From Cercophora sp. LCS_1 (taxonomy: Eukaryota > Ascomycota > Sordariomycetes > Sordariales > Lasiosphaeriaceae), in assembly GCA_036250225.1 (NCBI GenBank), contig JAPZLL010000104.1, positions 1 through 14,736 of the forward strand: 14,736 nt of DNA. Reading direction: 5' to 3'. Positions 8,601-14,736 of this stretch are shown here, one piece after another. Each line of letters opens with the position of its first letter. The stretch's first letter is position 1. The notes under the pieces are model-generated. The model saw only the letters and a list, made by a program, of their open reading frames with translations. It did no database searches and was not told the DNA's origin. Both the position numbers and the translations under genes were made by a program.

Positions 8601-9157
8601 CGACGTCGACCAACACGCTCATCGAGACGGCCGACGGCGTCCTGTCCAACCGCAACAGCCCCGAGCAGCTGATTGTGGCCTCCAACGACGTGGCCGCGTC
8701 GACGGCCCAGCTTGTGGCCGCCAGCCGCGTCAAGGCCGGCTTCATGAGCAAGAGCCAGGAGAACCTGGAGACGGCCAGCAAGGCGGTGGGCGCTGCGTGC
8801 CGCTCCCTGGTCCGCCAGGTGCAGGCCATGATCAAGGACCGCAACGCCGAGGACGACCAGGTGGATTACAGCAAGCTTGGTGCGCACGAGTTCAAGGTGC
8901 GCGAGATGGAGCAGCAGGTATGTATTGTGTCTGATGTGACGTGTATTTGTCTGATGTGACGTGTATTGTGTCTGATGTGATGTGTATTGTGTCTGATGTG
9001 ACGTGTATTGTGTCTGATGTGACGTGTATTGCGTCTGATGTGACGTGTATCGTGTGCTAATGCGACCCAGGTCGAGATTCTTCAGCTGGAGAATGCGCTT
9101 TCGGCCGCCCGCCACCGGTTGGGCGAGATGCGCAAGATTTCGTATCAGGAGGAGTAA
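5673..9157 (+). CDS. SLA2: Endocytic adaptor Sla2/End4 (ANTH-coiled coil-I/LWEQ)
   Basis: Four exons (5673-5704, 5785-6407, 6507-8917, 9071-9157) give 1050 residues. Sla2, like HIP1R, links PtdIns(4,5)P2 membranes and clathrin light chain to F-actin at endocytic patches. The ANTH domain is at about 12-285 and contains the lipid-binding consensus K-A-T-x6-P-K-x-K-H at 22-35. A proline-rich linker follows. The coiled coil spans about 305-618 and is very Gln/Glu-rich at its start. The C-terminal talin-like I/LWEQ (THATCH) actin-binding module is at about 810-1000, with a final helix ending K-I-S-Y-Q-E-E. Length fits filamentous-fungal homologues. Start choice: ATG 5673 has A at -3 and G at +4 and is in frame only after removal of an 80-bp intron. 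Unspliced, it opens a 31-codon uORF. The alternative is ATG 5774 without that intron (1043 residues). The domain call is certain; the first exon is inferred. SLA2 often borders the MAT locus. Confidence 0.95.
5705..5784 (+). other. SLA2: SLA2 intron 1 (80 bp, inferred)
   Basis: GTCTGT donor (a weaker form), a long uninterrupted C/T tract (5706-5750), CTGAC branch point at 5765-5769 and CAG acceptor ending at 5784. Splicing joins AA|G into Lys11 and leads into S-E-A-E-L. The tract, branch point and frame repair all point to an intron, but the donor is non-ideal. Confidence 0.62.
6408..6506 (+). other. SLA2: SLA2 intron 2 (99 bp) made of 15-bp repeats
   Basis: GTGAGT donor, branch point CTGAC at 6493-6497, TAG acceptor ending at 6506; splicing joins A|CC into Thr219 within ANTH. 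CCGTTCTG recurs at 6425, 6440, 6455, 6470 and 6488 (period 15, 15, 15, 18). The last unit reads TTCTGACC where the others read TTCTGCCC, and this one-base change is what makes the branch point. After the first 16 bases there is no AG until the acceptor. Confidence 0.93.
8918..9070 (+). other. SLA2: SLA2 intron 3 (153 bp) made of seven 21-bp repeats
   Basis: GTATGT donor after the Gln codons, branch point CTAAT at 9057-9061, CAG acceptor ending at 9070; splicing is in phase 0. TGTCTGATGTGA-type cores start at 8928, 8948, 8969, 8990, 9011, 9032 and about 9053. Each unit pairs a donor-like GTGTAT with a branch-point-like CTGAT. The last unit is diverged so that it carries CTAAT. No AG dinucleotide occurs anywhere before the acceptor. 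Confidence 0.95.
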
Positions 9158-9191
9158 TCGGAGGCATCCAGCCGTCTCGGGCTTTTTGGAA

Positions 9192-9430
9192 GTGCTGCGT
9201 CTGTTGCAGCGCTGGTCTTATTCTCTGTAATTTATACATACGCAGCATCGTTTGTCTGTTTGAGCGAACGGGTCACAAATTGAAGCGGGAAACCTATTGT
9301 TTCTTTCGGCGCCTCTGGGCTATTCTGGGATCCTGGTGTCAGGCGATGCATCTCCGGCTGTCCGTGCTGCGTCTGTTGTAGCGCTGGTCTTATTCTCTGT
9401 AATTGGGTGGTATACATACGCATTATTATT
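9192..9430. repeat. Direct repeat (172-bp offset) in the SLA2 3' region
   Basis: GTGCTGCGTCTGTTG begins at 9192 and at 9364. Each copy continues AGCGCTGGTCTTATTCTCTG then TAATT, and a little further on has TATACATACGCA and TTTGTCT. The copies are nearly identical for about 50 bases, and the second has an 8-base insertion. The segment lies 35 bp after the SLA2 stop, so it probably includes the 3' UTR and duplicates the possible poly(A) site. Confidence 0.85.
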
Positions 9431-9439
9431 TGTCTCAAC

Positions 9440-9730
9440 CCCAGTAAATCGACTGTGTCCCCCCTTAGATCGACTGTATCTAACCGTTTTGGGAAGTGGG
9501 CACACCCTGAAATCCGTGCACTTCCAAAAAAAAAAACTGAAAAATAATGTAAAGTCATGAAAAAATTCTGTGCTAGCCAGCCAAACCTACCAATTTGGTC
9601 GAATTTAGCTGAATCCGACCAGCGCAGACGTCAAAAAGCGATAAATTCGATTGAATTCAACGGAATCGCGCGCAGGTAAATCGCTGAAAATCGCTATAAA
9701 CCAGCCACTAATACAATACAGTCGGTCAAA
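9440..9730. other. Boundary between gene island and AT-rich repeat block
   Basis: ATCGACTGTGTC and ATCGACTGTATC form a short repeat at 9448-9480. TTGGGAAGTG (from about 9489) and CACTTCCAA (to about 9527) form an inverted repeat around a GGCACACCC-containing loop and run into an 11-A tract (about 9526-9536). This could be a terminal repeat of a DNA transposon. 9540-9730 is less mutated sequence with GAATTC/AAATTCGA-rich patches that precedes the relic ORF at 9731. No gene is seen. Confidence 0.4.
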
Positions 9731-10303
9731 ATGGACTTTAACGTTATCGACCTTACTAGCGACAAACTGCGCCCCCCCAGCTGGATGGTTGCGGTCAGCA
9801 GTAATAGCGACAATGACAGCAATGGTATTAAGATTGACATTATTACAATGGAGGTTATTAATCTTATAGTAGAGGATAGTAGTTGCAATAATACCGCACA
9901 ATTGGATCGAATCGTTACCACCAACAACAACATTATTAAGATTAAGGCCATTAATAAAGAGGTTGTGGATAATGGTAGCAATAATAATAACGACAATTTG
10001 GCTACTGAGGAGCCAAAGCCCCTACATTTCGAGAATATTTGCAATATTATTCTCGCTACGCCTCTGGCGGAGTTCAAGCACTTATATAATAGGGCTTGGC
10101 CTATTTTTACAGCTTTGTTCTGTAATATTCAAGGGGCTGCTATTCGTATTAGCTTTTATATTTATATCCGTCGTCCTAATAATAAAGATTCTAAGAGTCT
10201 CTATTACCATTATAATCTCAACTATATTAAAAATAATGAAGTCGAATTTAAAAGTACCAACAAAAAACCAAATACTAAAACTATTAAAAAGAATTGCACC
10301 TAA
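9731..10303 (+). pseudogene. Unidentified transposon-like ORF relic
   Basis: An open frame of 190 codons starts with an ATG in good context (AAA before, G after) and reads M-D-F-N-V-I-D-L-T. It is unusually rich in Asn and Lys where Asp and Glu would be expected (N-runs around residues 83-93), which is what G-to-A RIP changes do to an acidic protein. A firmer block in the second half reads R-A-W-P-I-F-T-A-L-F-C and then I-Y-I-R-R-P. The stop at 10301-10303 is TAA in a CAA-compatible context, so the original protein may have been longer. The same frame continues with scattered stops to about 11240, including L-N-S-R-R-R near 10730 and a C-S-K-C pair near 11100. I do not recognise the family. 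It runs opposite to the chromovirus beyond, so it is likely a different element or an accessory gene. Confidence 0.4.
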
Positions 10304-11368
10304 AGGGCTAAAGCTATTAAAATATTATTATTTAGTGGTTTATAGAAGTTTTCTCCTATTGGCAGTAAGAAACCTATTTATAACTATTCACTTAACTCCA
10401 ACTGAGCACCTTTTACAGCTGGCTACCGCTACATCAACTATATCAACAATATTATTAAAGCAATTATCAAATATTAAAATAACCAAAAATAACCTCGGTA
10501 GATATTATTGCCATATTCCGGGTTGATTTCTTCATAATCAAGACTACTCACTAAAACGTTACTAATGTAATCTATACTCGCCACATAACCATAGCTAGTC
10601 CACTAACCCCTATCCAATAATTTATATACTAGCTTTAGACCTCTCCTAATATTATATACTTTATTTATTACTATTAAAACAAAGCGGATAGCAAAATTGA
10701 AAGAGTATTTTGGACCTATAATTAATACCTTAAATAGTAGAAGAAGAACCCAAAGGTCTAATTTCTTAATTATATTTATTATATTAATAAGTTTAATATA
10801 CCTCTCCTCTAAATTTATAGCATTACTAATATATATACAACTTTTAATATTGGATATTACCTCCTCAATAGTAAATAAAACGGTTGTTTTACCTAGGTTT
10901 TCAATATTATAAAGATCCTCTTTAATAATAATAGAATTATTACTTTATTAGTAATTATTACTAATTATAATAAAGCTTTTAAAAAGGTCCTTTAGCTCGT
11001 ATTTGAAAACGTTTAATATTAGATCTACCTCTAGCATATTATAAAGAATATTACTTTTAATACCAAAAAGAAGTGGAAAAGTTAATATTATAGCCTGCTC
11101 CAAGTGCTCTAGGGGAGGGCTTGGTAAAAACAGATTATAAGAGCAGATAGGGTCTAATGCTTTAGGTGGGGGGTATAAGGTAATTGAATAAAGGCTAGGG
11201 CAACTTTCGAAGGTAATATATTATTAAATAGATTATAGACTTTAAAGTCCTAGACAATGGGTTTTACTAAATAGTACTCAAAAACAATATATTACTAATA
11301 TAAGGATTTAAAAGTCCTTACACAATTGTGGGTATAATTATAATATTTATATACCTATAATATTCCTT
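10304..11368. other. AT-rich RIP-like stretch, continuation of the relic
   Basis: Strongly AT-rich (TAT/ATA/TTA runs) with no intact gene. Short open stretches (such as 10697-10912) are fragments of the relic ORF that begins at 9731. Composition loosens slightly near 11090-11200, where GGGGG and CCAAGTGC runs survive. Confidence 0.5.
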
Positions 11369-11572
11369 GGGACCCAAACCTATTAGACCTGAGACTGGGT
11401 CTATTGGGGCTGGGTCTAACCTAAATAATTCTTTCATAAACCCAAATACTATAAACCCGGGGCTAGGTTTATTGGGGCTGGATCTATCCTAATTAGTTCC
11501 TCTATGGACCTAAATATTATAGATCCGGAACTGGATCCACTGGGGCTGGGTCCATCCTAATTGATCCACTTA
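11369..11572. repeat. 68-bp tandem repeat, three units
   Basis: TGGGGCTGG recurs at exactly 68-bp steps (about 11405, 11473, 11541), each time after a (T/C)GG(A/G)-(T/C)C(T/C)A(T/C)T/C segment and before a CT(A/G)A(T/C)CCTAA-like segment. The array is GC-richer than its surroundings and contains GACCC/GGGTC-type inverted pairs. It could be a subterminal or LTR-internal repeat. Confidence 0.8.
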
Positions 11573-12449
11573 GGCTTTATAGGTTGTTATACCCTAGGCC
11601 CATTAATTGATATTTTATAATTGGCCTATATTCCCTCCTTGAGGTTATAACCTGGATTATAATATAATTTCCCCCTTTTAAAGGCCTATAACCCAAAGGC
11701 TATTCTTTTTAATTTAAAAAGAACATACCCTATACCTTTATAAGTTCCAAACTTTTTTCCTTTTAAACATGGTATAATACTAATATTATATTGGGCAGGA
11801 TATAAAAAACGAAAAATCCCCATTTTAAATAAAAATATTCTATTAAATCTACCATTGCCCAATATATTAAAGAATATAATATCCCTCTCAATATACCTTA
11901 CTCCAGCTATTTCTGCATATAAATGCTCTATTGTATTACTAATAGCTCTTTTTACTATAACCGGTATATTAAGTGTAAGGTTTTCTATAATAGTTTTTAA
12001 CTTTATTAATTCCTATAGATATTCCAGTTTCGTTTTTTGGCATTGTATTAACCCCCCTAATAATGCGCGGGTTAAATAAACTCCAATAATTAAATAAGGA
12101 AGAAGTAGTTTTAATGGAATAAATAATAAAGGTAAACTAAAAGTTCCTAATAGTCCTATTATAAAAAAAGTAAATAAAAGCCCAAATTAAAGAATTATTT
12201 AAATAGGGGACCCTAATTTTAAAATCTAACCCACTATTTTTTTGGGGGGGTTTTAATACATCCTTAGAGGACAACTTCCTTATTCGGCAGGCTATTAATT
12301 TTAATTGGTTAACCCTTAATCCATTACTTTTTGGTTAGCCAGTATAAGAACCAGTTGTGAGGTTATTAAGGGTCGAATAGAATTAGAAATAAGGGGCTAG
12401 TTAGTAAGGCTTTTAATTGTTATACCCTGGGCTAATAGCCAGTCTAAAT
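11573..12449. other. AT-rich sequence beyond the chromovirus chromodomain
   Basis: No coding content that I can support. On the minus strand it follows the chromodomain of the retroelement, so it should contain the end of the polyprotein, the 3' non-coding part and possibly the 3' LTR, but I could not pin LTR ends. A T8G7-type homopolymer junction sits at about 12238-12250. An open frame at 11855-12079 is AT-rich and featureless. Confidence 0.45.
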
Positions 12450-12454
12450 TCTTT

Positions 12455-12612
12455 TAATAGAATTTTTTAATCTTTTTTAAGTAGTTAAAATAGTTAATAG
12501 GTTCCCATAAGTCTAACTCTAGTCCGTAATTAAACTATTTAATTAAATAATAAAATTTACTATTATAGACTTATAAATCTAGAATTTTATTAATATTGAA
12601 TTTTTCTTCGTC
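12455..12612 (-). pseudogene. Chromodomain of the chromovirus relic
   Basis: Minus-strand reading gives F-N-I-N-K-I-L-D, a stop, then K-F-Y-Y-L-I-K, a stop at the usual Trp, F-N-Y-G and L-W-E-P-I. This matches the chromodomain pattern (F-x-V-x-x-I-L-D ... Y-L-V-K-W ... W-E-P). The stops replace Arg and Trp positions, consistent with C-to-T and G-to-A change. In active elements this domain steers integration to heterochromatin; here it is dead. Confidence 0.85.
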
Positions 12613-12639
12613 GGCTTTAGCCTCAATTATTTCCTCTAG

Positions 12640-13690
12640 CGGGGTTCTTCCAAATATTAATTCGAGGAATAATATGTGGAAAACCTTAATCCATACCTTT
12701 ATTAAAGGAGATAGATTAAGTTTATAATTGGAAATAATATTTTTTTTTATAATCCTAAATGGGCCGAATTTTTTAAAATTGAACTTTTGACTGGATTGGG
12801 TTAAATATAGGTTTCGCACAAGAAAATAGATGTATTCCCCCTCCTAAAGGTTTAATCCCTTAGATCTCTTATAGTTATAGAAATATTTCATTCAATCGCA
12901 CATAAATTTGAATTCGGCCCTTAAGTAATTATATAGCTCCTGGAGGTGGTTGATACGCACAGTAGCCCGTGGTACATCCGTGGGCAGCTCTTATTAGAGT
13001 TCTGATTCCTTATTAAAAAGTATAAAGAATAGTAATACATTTTTTAATTTTATAGCTATAGTATTATAGGCTATTTATATTATTAATAGCAATTTAAGCT
13101 AGTTGTTTTATTTGAAATTAATATAGGCCCTAAAGTAGATCTTAAATATTTAATTAAACCGTTCGGTTTAACTGTCCGTCTAAGGGTGGTAGATTATTGA
13201 AAGTTTGTTATTAATGCCCATTTACTTTATTAATCCTTATTAGAATCTTGAAACGAAGAGTTTATTTCAGTTAGAAATAATATTATCTGGCCAGAAGTGG
13301 ATTAAAATAATATTCCTTTTAAATATATAGGCAAATTGTTCTATATTTGTATTCTTTTTATAAGGCAAAAAATACGCCCATTTCATTAGTCTATTAATAA
13401 TTATTTAAATGGAATTGTAATTAATGCCTGTAGTGAGGTCCTTTAAGTCCGGGATCCCCATAATAAAGTCCATCAAAATCGAACTCTATAGTATTTCTAA
13501 AGTTAAAAGAGGTTTAAAAAGACTATAGGGTTTATATTATTTAGTCTTAGTCTTATTATAAGTATTATAATTATTAATAATTTCTTTTATTATTTTCTTT
13601 ATTCCTGGGAAGGTATAACCTTATTTAGTTTATATAAATGTTTTCGCTCTCCCCATATATCCGCCGATTTGTGCCTTATAAGTCTATTGG
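12640..13690 (-). pseudogene. Integrase of the chromovirus relic
   Basis: The HHCC zinc module lies at 13680-13558 and all four ligand codons now read Tyr (13680-13678, 13659-13657, 13569-13567, 13560-13558). The DDE core has first Asp GAC at 13470-13468 in L-M-D-F-I-M-G-I-P, second Asp changed to Asn (AAC, 13272-13270) in the S-D-x-D-K-L-F position, and Glu GAA at 13164-13162 in T-D-S-stop-T-E-R-F-N. The spacing between the second and third is exactly 35 residues, as in retroviral-type integrases. The C-terminal segment F-G-P-F-R-I-I-K-K (about 12775) with Y-K-L and V-F-H-I completes the family fingerprint. Many in-frame stops are present. Confidence 0.9.
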
Positions 13691-14089
13691 ATATATTTTT
13701 ACTGGATATTGAGGTTGTGGATATAAGGTTTATTATTATATTATAGTCTATTGTTTGTATTATATCCTCTAATAACCTTATTATTAATAATCTATATATT
13801 ATAATAGTATATATAATGGCTATAGTTTCTTTGGGTACAATTTTGGCATTATTTATGGAAGCTATACTTATTGTAGGGGCCTCTTTACCCATTCTGGGAG
13901 TAGGATCCCTTAATAAACTCCTTCCTTTATACTTAAAAATCTTCCTATTACTATTCAACCTAATATTCCTGGAGTGTGGTCTATTGGATGTGGACTATAT
14001 CTTTAGGTATCTAATTTTTTATAGTTTGTGGGGTATATTTAAATATACTGTCTATAGTTTATTGGAGGATTAGTGGGGATTTTAAATAC

Positions 14090-14640
14090 TCATAGGTATA
14101 ATAATAGTCTATTTTTTTATTGAGAGTATCGATTCTTCCATTATCCTTTCCCTTAATATAGTGGATCTTAAAGTGAAATGGGGTTATAAGTTCCAATCAT
14201 TTTATTTACCTTGGGCTAAATTTCTTAATAAAGAAATACCTAAAAGTATTGTAATCTAAAAGGACCTCGACCGGCTCTTTTATACCTATTAGGTAGGGCG
14301 CCCATTCGGTAAAATATTGGATGATCGCCATTAATTCCTTATTATAAATGGGGTATTATAGTGTGGGCCCACTAATTACTTTAGATAGGAATATATACGG
14401 ATAATATTTCCCATCTTCTTAATACTAGCTGAGGACTCCTCTTAGGGCAAAGTCCAAAGTATTGGTTTTTACCCTAAACGGCTTTAAAAAGTCCGGGAAA
14501 ATTAGTATTAGTATTATTATAAAAGTATATTTAAGGTTGTTAAACGCTTTTTATTATTAAGGGGTCTATTTAAATATTATTCCCATTCCACATAGTTCGT
14601 GTAGAGAGTTGGTAATCCTAATAAATCCTTTGATAAAATG
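14090..14640 (-). pseudogene. Reverse transcriptase C-end and RNase H of the chromovirus relic
   Basis: The minus-strand frame opens with H-F-I-K-G-F-I-R-I-T (the usual Y-Y-R-R-F-I connection box), a K-A-F-N-N-L-K block, F-P-D-F-L-K-P-F, then the RNase H start T-N-T-L-D-F-A. Its first catalytic Asp is Asn here (AAT, 14463-14461). Y-N-K-E-L-M-A-I, W-A-P-Y-L and a final D-x-L-N-K follow, as in Ty3/gypsy RNase H. The polymerase active site would lie upstream and is missing. Confidence 0.88.
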
Positions 14641-14651
14641 TTGAATTAATA

Positions 14652-14736
14652 GCTACCAGTGCCCTGTAACTGGTGGCTAACAGCACTGCTGCTTTGCAGC
14701 AGTGGTGGTGGGGGTGCCAAGGCACTAAGCCACAGT
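14652..14736. repeat. GC-rich hairpin segment, possible end of another element
   Basis: This piece interrupts the chromovirus RT and is free of the AT drift around it. CACTGCTGC / GCAGCAGTG (14684-14692, 14696-14704) form a perfect 9-bp stem with loop TTT. ACTGGTGGCT (14670-14679) pairs with AGCCACAGT at the window edge, and AGTGCC with GGCACT. It begins TGTAAC at 14665, which would suit an LTR start. The rest lies outside the window. Confidence 0.4.

Larger units (their letters stand above)
12450..14640 (-). mobile_element. RIP-degraded Ty3/gypsy chromovirus, 5'-truncated
   Basis: Read on the minus strand from 14640 to 12450 the order is end of reverse transcriptase, RNase H, integrase (HHCC, DDE core, C-terminal barrel), chromodomain. 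That order, with the chromodomain after integrase, defines chromoviruses of Ty3/gypsy. Gag, protease and most of RT are absent: the sequence becomes unrelated and GC-rich above about 14650. Stops are mostly TAG/TAA/TGA where CAG, CAA or TGG would be expected, with TpA excess, as RIP produces. The relic cannot make protein. Confidence 0.9.

Noticed and set aside
6970..8934. 654-codon plus-strand frame inside SLA2
   Set aside because: It is an Arg/Pro/Gly-rich frame shift of the SLA2 coiled-coil and I/LWEQ exon. The other frame has strong family motifs.
8918..9070. CRISPR-like regularly spaced repeat
   Set aside because: Units are directly abutting without variable spacers and lie in a fungal intron with good splice sites.
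7538..9115. 525-codon minus-strand frame over the end of SLA2
   Set aside because: Antisense shadow with Val/Leu/Gly/Asp bias. Its start runs through the 21-bp intron repeat (T-S-H-Q-T-Q-Y repeats), which is a repeat artefact.
12571..12819. Stand-alone small gene of 82 codons
   Set aside because: It is the integrase C-terminus and chromodomain start of the chromovirus relic, open only by chance between RIP stops.
13816..14073. Plus-strand 85-codon frame, membrane-like composition
   Set aside because: AT-rich antisense of the retroelement relic; the hydrophobicity comes from the TTA/ATA/TTT codon bias.
9560..14640. A degraded MAT gene in the AT-rich block beside SLA2
   Set aside because: Readable parts are retroelement domains or an unknown frame. 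I found no HMG-box or alpha-box pattern.
1..14736. tRNA or rRNA genes
   Set aside because: I looked for T-loop (GGTTCRANYC) and A-box patterns and saw none with a matching acceptor stem. A covariance-model search was not possible here.

Overview
The window looks like nuclear DNA of a filamentous ascomycete, most likely a Pezizomycotina of Sordariomycetes type. Genes carry short introns with GT(A/G)NGT-like donors, CTRAC/CTRAT branch points and YAG acceptors. Coding DNA is GC-rich, and the surrounding transposon relics show the C-to-T damage expected of repeat-induced point mutation (RIP). The species cannot be named from the sequence.

Layout. (1) About 1-1263 is a decayed Ty1/copia-type gag on the minus strand, with an un-mutated, hairpin-rich LTR-like end at 1-95. 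(2) About 1380-9450 is a gene island with three conserved single-copy genes: CWC24 (+, spliceosomal CCCH/RING protein), ATG3 (-, the E2-like enzyme of Atg8 lipidation) and SLA2 (+, endocytic actin/PtdIns(4,5)P2/clathrin adaptor). CWC24 and ATG3 converge on a 329-bp spacer. ATG3 and SLA2 diverge from a 1.23-kb shared upstream region. (3) About 9540-14640 is AT-rich, RIP-degraded repeat DNA. It holds an unidentified plus-strand ORF relic (from 9731), a 68-bp tandem repeat (11369-11572), and a minus-strand Ty3/gypsy chromovirus relic in which the end of reverse transcriptase, RNase H, the integrase HHCC and DDE core, and a chromodomain can still be read. (4) 14652-14736 is a GC-rich hairpin-forming piece that breaks the chromovirus and looks like the end of another element.

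The three genes work in unrelated processes (splicing, autophagy, endocytosis). Their clustering is best read as conserved synteny: SLA2 classically flanks the mating-type locus in Pezizomycotina, but no MAT gene is visible here.

The most unusual feature is the density of short tandem duplications at gene edges. The CWC24 start-codon region, the ATG3 stop-codon region, the ATG3 donor, the SLA2 intron-2 branch point and the SLA2 intron-3 donor and branch point all lie inside tandemly repeated units. Every intergenic space also holds minisatellite-like repeats, while exon interiors appear to be free of them. A second clear signal is that the zinc-ligand codons of both retroelements (gag knuckle and integrase HHCC) have all turned into Tyr, as RIP chemistry predicts.
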